From NCBI GenBank assembly GCA_021805865.1, contig JAJZDX010000010.1, positions 1 through 64,000 on the forward strand: a stretch of 64,000 nt of DNA, read 5' to 3'. This stretch comes from Pseudomonadota bacterium. GTDB lineage: Bacteria; Pseudomonadota; Gammaproteobacteria; Steroidobacterales; Steroidobacteraceae. The position numbers and the translations under genes were made by a program. Shown here piece by piece: positions 1-8,376 of the stretch; position 1 is the stretch's first letter; the number at the start of each line of letters is the position of its first letter. The notes beneath the pieces are model-generated. The model was not told where the DNA came from and searched no databases. It was given only the letters and a program-made list of their open reading frames with translations.

Positions 1-307
1 CGAGCAGCACCCCGTCGCGGTCGGTGAGGATGATGGAGTAGCCGGAGCCGGCCAGCTGGTGGTAGAGGTGGGCCATCTCCGCATCGGCGAGGGCCATCAG
101 CGCTTGGTTGCGCTCCTTGCGGGCGAGACGCTCCTGTCGCGGCAGCACGAACGGCTCGCGCTCGGACTGCGGATCGAGGTGGTACTCGTTGAGACAGCGC
201 AGCCAGGAGCGCTTGATGTACTCGGGCGTGCCCGGCCCCTCGTCACGGATCGTGCCCTGCAACATCGCGTGGATGTGGCGGGCATGTGAGCCCAGCGGCT
301 GCAGCAT
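1..307 (-). CDS. N-terminus of a sigma-54-dependent AcoR-like activator (partial)
   Basis: The start of a gene that runs off the left edge; 102 codons are visible. It begins at an ATG at 307 behind a strong GGAGGGGG ribosome site. The protein opens MLQPLGSHARHIHAMLQG, continues with a stretch containing SWLRC and LDPQ, and ends in HLYHQLAGSGYSIILTDRDG. This opening is typical of GAF-containing, Fis-type sigma-54 activators of the AcoR kind: a helical N-terminus around RSWLRCL, then the first strands of a GAF-like sensor domain. The AAA+ and DNA-binding parts lie outside the window, so the assignment rests on the N-terminus only. It is transcribed away from the lipoprotein gene at 493-2418, in the same direction. 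Confidence 0.7.
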   Translation of the reverse strand, partial: MLQPLGSHARHIHAMLQGTIRDEGPGTPEYIKRSWLRCLNEYHLDPQSEREPFVLPRQERLARKERNQALMALADAEMAHLYHQLAGSGYSIILTDRDGVLL

Positions 308-447
308 GTCGAGTCCCCCTCCGGATCGAAGGGCCATTATGCCATGGTCAAAGCCGATCTTTGGACCGCAGCGTCTATCTTGGCACAACAGCCATGGACA
401 ATGTTCCGGGCCAGATACAGTCGCAGATTGGAGACAATGGAATTACC

Positions 448-470
448 GCGGACCGGTGAAACCGGCCCGC
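448..470 (-). terminator. Hairpin downstream of the lipoprotein gene, possible terminator
   Basis: An inverted repeat (arms 448-457 and 461-470, three-base loop) lies 22 bases beyond the stop of the lipoprotein gene. As minus-strand RNA it forms a 10-pair stem with one G-U pair. The tail that follows is not U-rich, so it may be a Rho-dependent stop or an RNA 3' end stabiliser. The rest of 308-492 shows nothing further. Confidence 0.35.
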
Positions 471-492
471 GCATTGCATGTGGATCGCTCGC

Positions 493-2418
493 CTATTCCA
501 GTGCCACGGCGATTCGCTGGGCGTACAGGGTATTGTTCGCCGAATCGTAGGTGCCGATGGCAACCAGCTTGAAGACCGCGTTCGACCCGTTCAAGGTGCT
601 CGAGAGGTCGCTGAGGAAGCTCGAGGCGCTGCCGAACTCCGAGACGCCGTTTTTGACATTGCCGATCGAGTATTCGACGTTACTGGTGCAGGCTCCGCTC
701 GGGCATCCCGGCAGGATGGTGGGACTCGAGGACAGGCTGGACAATTGCGTACTCTGCGGCCCAGTGCGGATGAGGTCCGTATCGATGCTGGAATTGCCGA
801 GATTCACCACCAGGCCCGAGCTGCCGTAGGTGGTAAAGGGGGACGTGGTGCCTCCGTTCCACTCCACGATCAGGGTGGAGGGCTCCGATGTTCCCGGCGT
901 CACCGCCGAGGCGGTGAAGTCCGGCGGCGCCGAGCCGAAGGGGGTCACGAGGCCATCGGCCGCGAGCAACGTGCTTGAGGCGGTGGCGCTTTCGTCCGTT
1001 GTGCCGGTATCGACCACGTAGCTCGCCGGATTGGCGTCATTCGCACTCGAGATCCCCGTGCCGGCAAAGTTGAAGTCGGTCGGAACGTGTTCCCCGAGCT
1101 CCAGCAGGTCGAGAGTGGCGCTGCCCGCAGTGCCCGCGGTGAGGGTGCCCCAGAGCGTGGTCGGTTTGAGGCGCACTTCGCCGGAGGTCGCATTGAGGGT
1201 CAGCGAGGCGGTGGAGTTGGTCGAGGCGCGCGGGCAGGAGACGCTGCCCTGGCCCGTGGCATAGATGTCCTGGCCGACGGAGATCGACTGGGTGGACAGG
1301 CCGCTCGCGACCGCGCCGTCCTCGGTCACCTTGGTAGAGGGTCCGATATCCACCGTGGCGGATTCGAAGTGAATGGCCGGCGGCTCGCTCGGATAGCCGC
1401 TGCTGATGTCTTGCGGGCAGATATAGGTGGCGCCCCGCAGCGTCAGGGAATTGCCGCTGCGGGCGCTCACGGTCCCGCGCACCTCGTCGGCGCCGGGGCT
1501 GACGGCGCTGGAGCCGACATACACCTGTGTCGCGTTGAAGTCAGGCGTGATGGTCGAGAGATCGCCGATCGTTCCATAGCTGACGATCGTCGAGTCGCTG
1601 CTCAGCTCGCCACTATTGCTTTGCTGCGCAATCTGCGCCAGGCCCGCCGAGCCCGTGTAGGGGGTGCCGTCGATGTCGAAATAAGTGCTGGACGAGGTAT
1701 CCACCGTCAGCGCGCCGAAGGTACCGCTGTAGTAATACGTATCGTCGAGCGGCTTGAGATTTACGGTGAAATTGTTTTTGCTGGTGTCCACGTACACGAA
1801 CAGGCCGCGGGCGCGGATCAGGTTGTTGTCCGCCGGCTGCGCGGTGGCGGTCAGGAACGGCTTGACCGTGACGGTGTTCGTGCTCTGGTCGATCGAATTG
1901 GAGGCCGCCAGGTTGACGTCGATCGCCAGAGGCGTGGACTGGTCGAGGTTGAGCACGAGCGGATGGGCGGGATCGAGCGTGACCGTGAGGGTCTGGAGGC
2001 TGCCGCTGCTCGGTGTGACCACCTTGGCGGCCGTCGAATCGCCCTTGAGGTATACGGTCGCGTTCGAGTAATCGAGCGTAATGCTGACCTTGGTATAGGT
2101 GCCCTGCGGGACGCCGAGGGCGGTGAGCAGCTCGGTGAGGTTGGTCCGCTTGGTGAGATTCACCTGCTCCTCACTGGACAGCGCGGGGTAGGTGAATCCG
2201 TCCTTGCGGGTCAGGATGACCGAGGAGATGCCGACGATGTAGCTGCTGAAATCCCCGGTGGCCACGCCGGTCAGGGTCAGCACCGGCGTACCGTTGTAAA
2301 CCCTCGTGCTGGCACTGCAGCCGGCGAGTGCCACGGCAATCCCGGCGCCCACTACGCAGATGGCGGCGCGCAGAACGCCCCAGACGCCCGTTCTTGCGCG
2401 AGCGCGATCGAAGCTCAT
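493..2418 (-). CDS. Large secreted lipoprotein, DUF4382/DUF5666-like
   Basis: A 641-residue lipoprotein. The chosen ATG (2418) has a GGGGGAGA site just upstream; an ATG 38 codons earlier adds only an unstructured lead. The N-terminus is a signal peptide ending in the lipobox LAGC, so the mature protein is lipidated. After it comes a region (about residues 40-190) like DUF4382: a TLTGVATGDF start, a stretch on a second helper segment ending in VPQGTYTKVSITL, and a conserved-looking strand pattern. Later parts (VRGTVSARSGNSLTLRG and similar) resemble DUF5666 beta repeats. The whole is Ser/Thr/Gly-rich with few charged residues, as in surface-exposed proteins. It has no recognised catalytic motif and function is unknown. 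It stands alone, with nagA 245 bases upstream on the same strand. Confidence 0.75.
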   Translation of the reverse strand: MSFDRARARTGVWGVLRAAICVVGAGIAVALAGCSASTRVYNGTPVLTLTGVATGDFSSYIVGISSVILTRKDGFTYPALSSEEQVNLTKRTNLTELLTALGVPQGTYTKVSITLDYSNATVYLKGDSTAAKVVTPSSGSLQTLTVTLDPAHPLVLNLDQSTPLAIDVNLAASNSIDQSTNTVTVKPFLTATAQPADNNLIRARGLFVYVDTSKNNFTVNLKPLDDTYYYSGTFGALTVDTSSSTYFDIDGTPYTGSAGLAQIAQQSNSGELSSDSTIVSYGTIGDLSTITPDFNATQVYVGSSAVSPGADEVRGTVSARSGNSLTLRGATYICPQDISSGYPSEPPAIHFESATVDIGPSTKVTEDGAVASGLSTQSISVGQDIYATGQGSVSCPRASTNSTASLTLNATSGEVRLKPTTLWGTLTAGTAGSATLDLLELGEHVPTDFNFAGTGISSANDANPASYVVDTGTTDESATASSTLLAADGLVTPFGSAPPDFTASAVTPGTSEPSTLIVEWNGGTTSPFTTYGSSGLVVNLGNSSIDTDLIRTGPQSTQLSSLSSSPTILPGCPSGACTSNVEYSIGNVKNGVSEFGSASSFLSDLSSTLNGSNAVFKLVAIGTYDSANNTLYAQRIAVALE

Positions 2419-2663
2419 CAATCTCCCCCTTCGGTCGGGATGGGTGGTCCGGGACCGCTCGGGATGAGCGTCCGGTAAACGTCTAGTGTATCGTCTTTGA
2501 GCGAAAGGCGCCTCAAGGGTTCCAGTCGGCACTCCGTTCGCTCAAAGAAGGCCGGTCCGCCGCCCCTCCTGAGGCGGGGAGCGCAACTGCGCCTCGGCCG
2601 ATCGGGGGCGCGGGTGACCGATCGGATGTGGCGCGTCCCGGCAGGGTAAAGGCTCGCCTGTCA

Positions 2664-3812
2664 TCACCGGTCCCGGGCCGGCTGCCCGTCGATCCACGTC
2701 TCGAGCACATTGAGGCCGTCGTCTGCGAGCACAAGGTTGGCTCGATAGCCGGGCTCGATGCGGCCAAGCTCGTGCGCCAGGCCCAGGAACTGCGCCGGAT
2801 AGAGGCTTGCCATGCGCACGGCTTCCGCGAGCGGCAGGCCGAGAAGCGCGATGGCGTTGCGCACGCAGCTCGCCATGTCGATGTTGGAGCCCGCAAGCCG
2901 GCCGTCCTCATCGAGGCAGACCGACCCGGAGACGGTGATCTTGCGGCCTTGAAGCCGGAACGAGCGCGTGCCGGTGCCGACGCTCGCCATGGCATCCGTC
3001 ACCAGCATGAAACGGTTCAAGGGCTTGCAGCGCATCGCCAGCCGAAGCACGGCCGGGGCGATGTGCTCGCCGTCGGCGATGACGCCGCACCAGCTGGAAT
3101 CATCTTCGAGCGCCGCGCCCACTACCCCCGGCTCGCGGCTCGTGAGCGGGGACATCGCGTTGAACAGGTGGGTGAATCCCCGCAGACCGTGATGCAGCGC
3201 TTCCACGATCTGCGCGTGAGTGGCGTTGGTGTGACCCGCGGAGACGAGCACTCCGGCGTCGGCGAGCTGCCGGATGCTGTGCGGCGTGGTCATCTCCGGG
3301 GCGAGGGTGACCACGGTGATGCCGCTCGAGAGCGAAGTCAGAAGGCCCATGGCGCTGGTGTCGAGCTCGCGCAGCTTGGCCGGGTCGTGCACGCCCTTGC
3401 GCTCGACATTGAGGAACGGGCCCTCGAGATGGATCCCGAGAACCCCCGGGACGCCGGCCGCCAAGGCTTCGCGAGCCGCTGCGATGGCCTGGGCCACCAC
3501 CTCCAGGTCCGTGCTGATCAGCGTCGGCAAAAAGCCGGTCGTGCCAAATCGCCGGTGGGCGCGGCCGATCTGGCGGATCGCCTGCACCGTGGGCGCCTCG
3601 TTGAACAGCACGCCGCCGCCGCCATTTACCTGGATGTCGATGAATCCCGGCAGCAGCATGCGACCGCCGAGGTCGCGCGGGGTCGCACTGTGGCACCTCG
3701 GGTCCGCCTCCGGCACCACGGCGAGGATTCGTCCATCCGCGATCAGCACACACAGTCCTTCGACGAGTGCCTTGCCACGCAGCACCCGACCGTTGAGAAG
3801 TGCGATAGGCAT
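2664..3812 (-). CDS. nagA: N-acetylglucosamine-6-phosphate deacetylase
   Basis: Cytoplasmic amidohydrolase that removes acetate from GlcNAc-6-P to give glucosamine-6-P for catabolism or wall recycling. At 382 residues it has full family length. Visible motifs in order: LLPGFIDIQVNGGGG, HLEGPFL (metal-binding Glu), SAGHTNAT (metal His), THLFNAMSPL (substrate/metal His), LVTDAM (catalytic Asp) and LAGSNIDM. The ATG overlaps the TGA of the upstream SIS gene by one base, the coupling expected of an intact nag operon. That partner is now only a remnant, so the deacetylase may have been left without its deaminase. It appears intact itself. Confidence 0.93.
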   Translation of the reverse strand: MPIALLNGRVLRGKALVEGLCVLIADGRILAVVPEADPRCHSATPRDLGGRMLLPGFIDIQVNGGGGVLFNEAPTVQAIRQIGRAHRRFGTTGFLPTLISTDLEVVAQAIAAAREALAAGVPGVLGIHLEGPFLNVERKGVHDPAKLRELDTSAMGLLTSLSSGITVVTLAPEMTTPHSIRQLADAGVLVSAGHTNATHAQIVEALHHGLRGFTHLFNAMSPLTSREPGVVGAALEDDSSWCGVIADGEHIAPAVLRLAMRCKPLNRFMLVTDAMASVGTGTRSFRLQGRKITVSGSVCLDEDGRLAGSNIDMASCVRNAIALLGLPLAEAVRMASLYPAQFLGLAHELGRIEPGYRANLVLADDGLNVLETWIDGQPARDR

Positions 3813-4134
3813 CAGACGGTCTCGGTGACTTTGCGCAGGTGAGGGGGGATGTCGGGGTCGAGACCGCGCGCGAGCGACAGGGCGTTCGCCAGGCGATAGA
3901 AGCTCTGGATCAGCAGCATCGGCTCGATCGCCGGGTCCGCCGGCTCGGCCGCGAGCGGCAGGGCCTGCGGGCAGCGGGAGCCGGCGATCAGGACGGCGGC
4001 ATGGCGCGCGGTGAGCTCCATCGCCAGCATCTCGATGCCGGCGCGGGCCTCGTCGTTCTGAGAAAAGATCAGCACTGGAAATCCCGCCTTCACCAGTGCC
4101 ATGGGACCGTGGCGCAGCTCCGCGGCGCTCACCG
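3812..4134 (-). pseudogene. C-terminal remnant of a SIS-domain (GlmS/NagB-II type) aminosugar isomerase
   Basis: About 105 residues match the C-terminal end of the SIS-domain glucosamine-6-P deaminase/isomerase family usually paired with nagA: VSAAELRHGPMALV, FPVLIFSQNDEARAG, IQSFYRLANALSLARG, and the family ending PPHLRKVTETV. A full enzyme is about 340 residues with two SIS domains; the first domain and the start of the second are absent. The frame stays open upstream to an ATG at 4396, but those residues are low-complexity and lie opposite the EIIB remnant, so homology breaks sharply near 4134. Its stop still overlaps the nagA start. I read this as a truncated, non-functional gene left by a deletion. 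Confidence 0.8.
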
Positions 4135-4172
4135 CCACGGCGGTGCCCGAGGCCGCCGCGCTCACAAAGCCG

Positions 4173-4412
4173 GCCATCGAGAAATTACTGGCCGCCCTGG
4201 GCGGGGGGAACAACGTGCGCGCCATCGAGAGCGCCGCCTCGAGACTTCGGGTGTCGGTGGCGCAAGTTGCGGGGGTCGATCCTGCCGCCATCGGGCGTCT
4301 GGGCTTGCGCGGCGCGGCGGTGGTGGCGCCGGATTGCCTGCACGTCACCGTGGGTCCGGCCGCGCAGTCGGCATGCTCGGCGCTGCGGGAGCTCATCGGA
4401 TCGCCCGGCTAG
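4173..4412 (+). pseudogene. C-terminal EIIB fragment of a GlcNAc-type PTS permease
   Basis: On the plus strand, the reading EKLLAALGGGNNVRAIESAA followed by SRLRVSV, GVDPAAIGRLGLRGAAVV and a LHVTVGP segment fits the EIIB domain of glucose/GlcNAc PTS permeases, whose usual core is N-(V/I)-R-x-(V/I)-(D/E)-x-C-x-T-R-L-R. Here the cysteine that carries the phosphate is replaced by alanine (ESAASRLR). The whole membrane EIIC domain is missing: the frame opens only at an ATG at 4101, inside SIS-antisense sequence. The fragment ends with a TAG at 4410-4412 that shares the palindrome CTAG with the stop of the minus-strand aminotransferase. It looks like the surviving 3' end of a nagE-like gene and cannot be active. 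Confidence 0.65.
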
Positions 4413-5590
4413 CCCATCCTTACCATCAGACGCTCGTGTCTGCGCAGTGCGTCGAACAGGGCGTCGATGTCCGACTCATCGTTGTAGAAATGAGCTGAGA
4501 CCCGAAGGTTTCCGTCGCGAGTGGAGGCGAGAATGCCTTCCTGCGCGAGCGCGGCGACCAGGGCCGGGGAGTCGCGGGAGGCGAGCGCGATCATCGCCCC
4601 GTGCTGCTGCGGGGTGGTCCGTGCGTATCCGGCCTCCCGCGCGCGCCGCTTGATCTGCTCGGTGAGGCTGCCGATCCGCTCCTCTATGGCGCCGAGACCG
4701 ATCTCGCGAACGATCCGCAGTCCCTCCTCGGCCATGTACACGTTCGCGACCGGCGGTGTGCCCGCCTCGAAGCGCCGGGCGGTGAGGGAGGGGTGGTGCG
4801 CCGTGGCGTCCATGGCGCCTATGTCCTCCTGAGCGAACCAACCGGTTGCGGCGGGTGAGATCTGCTCGATGAGGCTCGCCGCCACGCAGGCGAAGGCGAT
4901 GCCGGAGGTGCCGAGCAGGTATTTCATCATGCCGCCGAGGATGATGTCCGCGCCGTGATCGCGTGCGCTCTCGCGCGCCGTGCCGATGGCCTGGTAGCTG
5001 TCGACGAGGAGCAACGCGCCATTGCGGTGCGCGATATCGGCGATCTGCGCGATCGGCAGCCGCGCGCCGTTGCGGTAACAGACCTCCGAGGTGGCCACCA
5101 GCAAGGTGCGCTCGTCGACCACCGCGGCGAAGCGCTCGGGGTCGATCCAGCCCTGGCTCGAGGGGATTTGCACGATCTCGGCCCCGCGCGCCGTTTGCGC
5201 ATGCCAGATTTGGCCGTGGGTCGGGAATTCCAGGTCCGTGATGACGATCCGGTTGCGCGAGCTGTCGAAACGCAGGCCGCTGGCGATGGCGTTGAGCGCT
5301 GCGGACACCGAGGAAGTGAGCGCGATTTCCGTGGGCCGCGCTCCGAGGAGCGCGGCGACCGACAGGCGCAGCGTCTCGTAGCGCTCGAGCCAAAGGTCCC
5401 AGGCGCATCCGGACTCCTCTCGGGCTGCGAGATAGGCGCCGAGAGCCGCGGAGACCGATTGCGCCATCGCCGCGTAGGCGCAGCTGTTGAGGTACACCTT
5501 GCGCTTGAGCAGTGGAAAGCCGCCGCGCCAGGCGCTCCAATCGATATCTTGCCCGGGGCGCGGTGCGCCGGCAGGGGTGGGTCGGGACAT
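4409..5590 (-). CDS. Class V aminotransferase (PLP-dependent)
   Basis: A 393-residue fold-type I PLP enzyme of class V (NifS/CsdA/isopenicillin-N-epimerase-like). Visible motifs: VYLNSCAYAAM near the start, TSSVSAALNAIASGL, VITDLEFPTHGQIW, the PLP aspartate in LLVDSYQAIG (about D197) and the Schiff-base lysine in GGMMKYLLGTSG (K223), then ARRFEAGTPP. The cysteine loop of true cysteine desulfurases is not evident, so a desulfurase role is not supported; substrate is unknown. The gene is divergent from the lasso operon with 168 bases between the starts. That could be chance, or it could share the regulatory region. The 3' end touches the EIIB remnant. Confidence 0.8.
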   Translation of the reverse strand: MSRPTPAGAPRPGQDIDWSAWRGGFPLLKRKVYLNSCAYAAMAQSVSAALGAYLAAREESGCAWDLWLERYETLRLSVAALLGARPTEIALTSSVSAALNAIASGLRFDSSRNRIVITDLEFPTHGQIWHAQTARGAEIVQIPSSQGWIDPERFAAVVDERTLLVATSEVCYRNGARLPIAQIADIAHRNGALLLVDSYQAIGTARESARDHGADIILGGMMKYLLGTSGIAFACVAASLIEQISPAATGWFAQEDIGAMDATAHHPSLTARRFEAGTPPVANVYMAEEGLRIVREIGLGAIEERIGSLTEQIKRRAREAGYARTTPQQHGAMIALASRDSPALVAALAQEGILASTRDGNLRVSAHFYNDESDIDALFDALRRHERLMVRMG

Positions 5591-5758
5591 GGCGCCGGAA
5601 GGGTACCATCGGGGCCACCGAGGTGGGCGGGATCCTCAATCTGTGCGTGAAATGGCCCGGGTGTACGTCTTTGCTATTGGAGGGCACCATGCTAGAGAGG
5701 GGAGCGGCGGAAGGCGCATCGGGCGAGTCCCGCCTGCGCCTCGGACTGCGACAGGAAA

Positions 5759-6529
5759 ATGGCAGGGACAGGGGGGGATACATCCGTGGACGATGGCGAA
5801 GCACCGTACCTGCTCGCGCCGCACGTGCATCTGTGCGTCTGCGGCCGGCACGTTGTGCTGATGGACCTGCGGCGCGACCGATACATCGCGGCCCAGCCGG
5901 CGCATCTGCTGGCCGGCTGGGTGAGCGGTTGGCCGGGAGCCGAGGCGGCGGCCGAGTCCGCCTCCGGGACCGGGCGGGAGGGCCCGCGCGGCTCACGCGC
6001 TCCGGCTCTGCTCTCGAAGCTGCTCGCGCAGGGCATGCTGGTGGAAGGCGCGGGGGCGGGCCGGCCCGCCACTCCGCTCGCTCTCCCGGTCGCGCAACGC
6101 ACCCTGCTCGAGTTCGATTTCGACCGGCCGCCGATGGCGCGCGCCGCTGACCTCCGGCGCTTTGCTCTCGCCTGGGCGCGGGCGCGGTCCTCCCTCGCGA
6201 TGCGCCCCATCCACTCCATCGTCGCCGGCGTGCGGGCGCGCAAGGCGCATCAGCTCCAGGCGGCGCACGGGTCCGATCCGCAGCGCGAGCGCGCGTTGCT
6301 GATGACCTTCGTGCACCTGCGCCCGCTTTTCTATACCGTCCGGCGCGCGTGTCTGCTCGACTCGCTGACGTTGGTGCACTTCCTCGCCGCCTCCGGAGCG
6401 TATCCCGAGTGGGTATTCGGTGTCAGGACGGCGCCTTTTGATGCGCATTGCTGGGTTCAGCGGGGCGAGGTGCTGTTCAACGACACTCCGGATCGCGTCC
6501 GCCAGTACTCGCCCATCCTGCAGGTGTAG
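5759..6529 (+). CDS. Lasso peptide B protein: fused RRE (PqqD-like) and leader peptidase
   Basis: A 256-residue two-domain protein. Residues about 17-95 resemble a PqqD-type RiPP recognition element (YLLAPHVHLCVCGRHVVLMD, then the helical LLSKLLAQGMLVEG), which binds the precursor leader. Residues about 110-256 resemble the transglutaminase-like lasso B2 peptidase, with a likely Cys-His-Asp triad at C198 (RRACLLDSL), H230 (FDAHCWVQ) and D242 (FNDTPDRV). In many other lasso systems, mainly Gram-positive ones, these are two proteins; the fused form is usual in proteobacteria. It would cut after the leader and hand the core to the cyclase. A GTG at 5786 behind a run of Gs is an alternative start. 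Its stop is two bases from the cyclase start, so translation is probably coupled. Confidence 0.88.
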   Translation: MAGTGGDTSVDDGEAPYLLAPHVHLCVCGRHVVLMDLRRDRYIAAQPAHLLAGWVSGWPGAEAAAESASGTGREGPRGSRAPALLSKLLAQGMLVEGAGAGRPATPLALPVAQRTLLEFDFDRPPMARAADLRRFALAWARARSSLAMRPIHSIVAGVRARKAHQLQAAHGSDPQRERALLMTFVHLRPLFYTVRRACLLDSLTLVHFLAASGAYPEWVFGVRTAPFDAHCWVQRGEVLFNDTPDRVRQYSPILQV

Positions 6530-6531
6530 TC

Positions 6532-8364
6532 ATGTTTCGTTATGTCGCCTGGACCTGGAACGACGAGGACCCGGACGCCCGCCGACAGGCGCTCGCGCTG
6601 CTCTTGCCGTTCCCGGGCGGCTGGCAGACGGTGCTGCACGGGCGCGGCATCGAGGTGCGCTGCGCTGGCCTGCGGCCCGGCTCATGCGAGGTGTATCGGC
6701 TCGCCGGCGGCGAGGGCGTGGTGTTGGGCAGGCTCTTTGCGAGGGGGCCGGCCGGCTCGAGGCCTGCGCCGGCCGCCTTCGGCGAGCGCGACAGCCGCTC
6801 GCTGCTCGCAAGCGGCGGCCGCCGTCTGGTCGAGGAGTACTGGGGCCGTTACGTGGCGTTTTTGCGCGCGGCCGGCACGCACACCAGATGGGTGGTGCGC
6901 GATCCGTCCGGCGGCCTGCCCTGCTATACGCTGCGTCACGGCGCGGTGGATCTGTACTTCTCGTGGATCGAGGATGTGCTGCCGCTTTGCGCAATGCCCC
7001 TGACGGTCGACTGGTCCTATCTCATCGCGGGCCTGTGCCGGATGCGCGAGCACTGCGCCCGGACCGGGCTGCGCGAGGTGAGGCAGGTGCTGGCGGGGGA
7101 GTGTGTCGAGATCCGTCCGGGCTCTGTGGCGCGGCGCTTTTACTGGGACCCTCTCTCGATCGCCGCGGACGTGCTCGAGGACGCCCGGCAGGCCGCCGAA
7201 GCGATGAGCCAATGTGTCAGGGACGTGGTGCGCGCATGGGCGGGTTGCTACCGCGGCGTGCTGCTGTCGCTCTCGGGAGGACTCGATTCATCGATCATCC
7301 TCGCAAGCCTCGCCGGTGCGGCGGGTCCGCGGCTGCACTGTTATCACTACTATCCGCTGGAGGCGGATCTCGACGAGCGCCGTTTCGCGCGCGCCGCAGC
7401 GGCGGCCGCCGGCCTGACTCTGATCGAGCGGCCGCGGCCGGCGGGGTTCAGCCTGCAGCCGCTGCTTTCGATCCATCCCACGCCGGAGCCGACCAACTAT
7501 CCGTACTATCTGGAACACAGCCGTTCGGAAGCCGCACACGCCGCCGAGTCAGGCGCGGAGGCGGTGTTCATCGGCTACGGGGGGGACCAGCTCTTCTACC
7601 AGGAGTGTGCGCTGTGGGCCCCGGAGGCCTTTCTGCGCCGGCGCGGCCTGCGGCCCGGGTGGGCCCGCGTGCTGCTTGAGTCGGCGCGGATGGATGAAGT
7701 GTCCGTGTGGCGGGTATTGGCAGCCACGCTCGGCGCCTGTGTCGGGCACCGCCGGTGGAGTCCTGCGCGGGAGGCGGGCAGGGGCCGGCCCCTGCTGTCC
7801 CGTGCGGCGGTGGTCGAGGCGATCCGGGCTCAGGAGTGCCTTCACCCGTTGTTGCGTCCGCGGCGCGGCGCGCCGAGCGGAAAGCTCTTCCACGCTCATC
7901 AGATCGTCGCGCCGTTCGACTTTTACGACCCGCTCGGCGCGCCGGCCGACCCGGAGCGGGTCGCGCCGCTGCTGTCACAGCCGTTGATGGAGTTGTGCCT
8001 TCGCATACCGATCGACGTGCTGACAACGGGCGGCTGGGACCGGGCAATCGCACGGCGGGCTTTTTACGAGCAACTGCCGCCCGCGGTCCGCAACCGCCGG
8101 AACAAGGGCGGCATGGAGGCGCAACTGCGGCTCACCGTCGAGCGCAACCGCGGCTTGCTGCGCGAGCTGCTGTGGCAGGGCGGGTTGGTTCGCGAGGGGC
8201 TGCTCGATCCGGGGCGGCTCGAGCTCGCACTCTCGGGCCGGGCGCAGATCGAGACCGAGTCCGCAGAGCTGCTGGAGTACGCCGGCGTCGAGGCGTGGGT
8301 GCGGCGTTGGATGAACAGGATCTCGTCACCGGACCGCCCCCTGTGGCAGACTTCATCCGCTTAA
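6532..8364 (+). CDS. Lasso peptide cyclase (asparagine synthetase-like C protein)
   Basis: A 610-residue homologue of asparagine synthetase B. It would adenylate the side-chain carboxylate of the ring Asp and let the core N-terminus attack, closing the macrolactam. The N-terminal glutaminase-like half is degenerate: the protein starts MFRYVAW with no Cys2 nucleophile, as in known lasso cyclases. It keeps the EEYWGRYVAF and VVRDPSGGLPCY motifs. The ATP-pyrophosphatase signature is SLSGGLDSS at about residues 246-254, followed by HCYHYYPLEADLDERRFA and GYGGDQLFYQE. The ATG at 6532 is chosen because it follows the B stop directly. The TonB-dependent receptor starts 12 bases downstream, making a B-C-receptor operon. 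Confidence 0.9.
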   Translation: MFRYVAWTWNDEDPDARRQALALLLPFPGGWQTVLHGRGIEVRCAGLRPGSCEVYRLAGGEGVVLGRLFARGPAGSRPAPAAFGERDSRSLLASGGRRLVEEYWGRYVAFLRAAGTHTRWVVRDPSGGLPCYTLRHGAVDLYFSWIEDVLPLCAMPLTVDWSYLIAGLCRMREHCARTGLREVRQVLAGECVEIRPGSVARRFYWDPLSIAADVLEDARQAAEAMSQCVRDVVRAWAGCYRGVLLSLSGGLDSSIILASLAGAAGPRLHCYHYYPLEADLDERRFARAAAAAAGLTLIERPRPAGFSLQPLLSIHPTPEPTNYPYYLEHSRSEAAHAAESGAEAVFIGYGGDQLFYQECALWAPEAFLRRRGLRPGWARVLLESARMDEVSVWRVLAATLGACVGHRRWSPAREAGRGRPLLSRAAVVEAIRAQECLHPLLRPRRGAPSGKLFHAHQIVAPFDFYDPLGAPADPERVAPLLSQPLMELCLRIPIDVLTTGGWDRAIARRAFYEQLPPAVRNRRNKGGMEAQLRLTVERNRGLLRELLWQGGLVREGLLDPGRLELALSGRAQIETESAELLEYAGVEAWVRRWMNRISSPDRPLWQTSSA

Positions 8365-8376
8365 GCGGCAGGGAAC

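Noticed and set aside
5647-5670. TGAAAT box as FecI promoter for B
   Set aside because: The -35 departs from GGAAAT and the only -10-like bases are at the wrong distance.
5689-5861. Small plus-strand frames just upstream of B (from ATG 5652 and ATG 5689) as lasso precursors
   Set aside because: Neither has a leader with Thr at -2 before a Gly with Asp/Glu at 7-9, and both run into or across the B coding region without a suitable stop. The minus-strand gene at 11376-11549 fits every rule.
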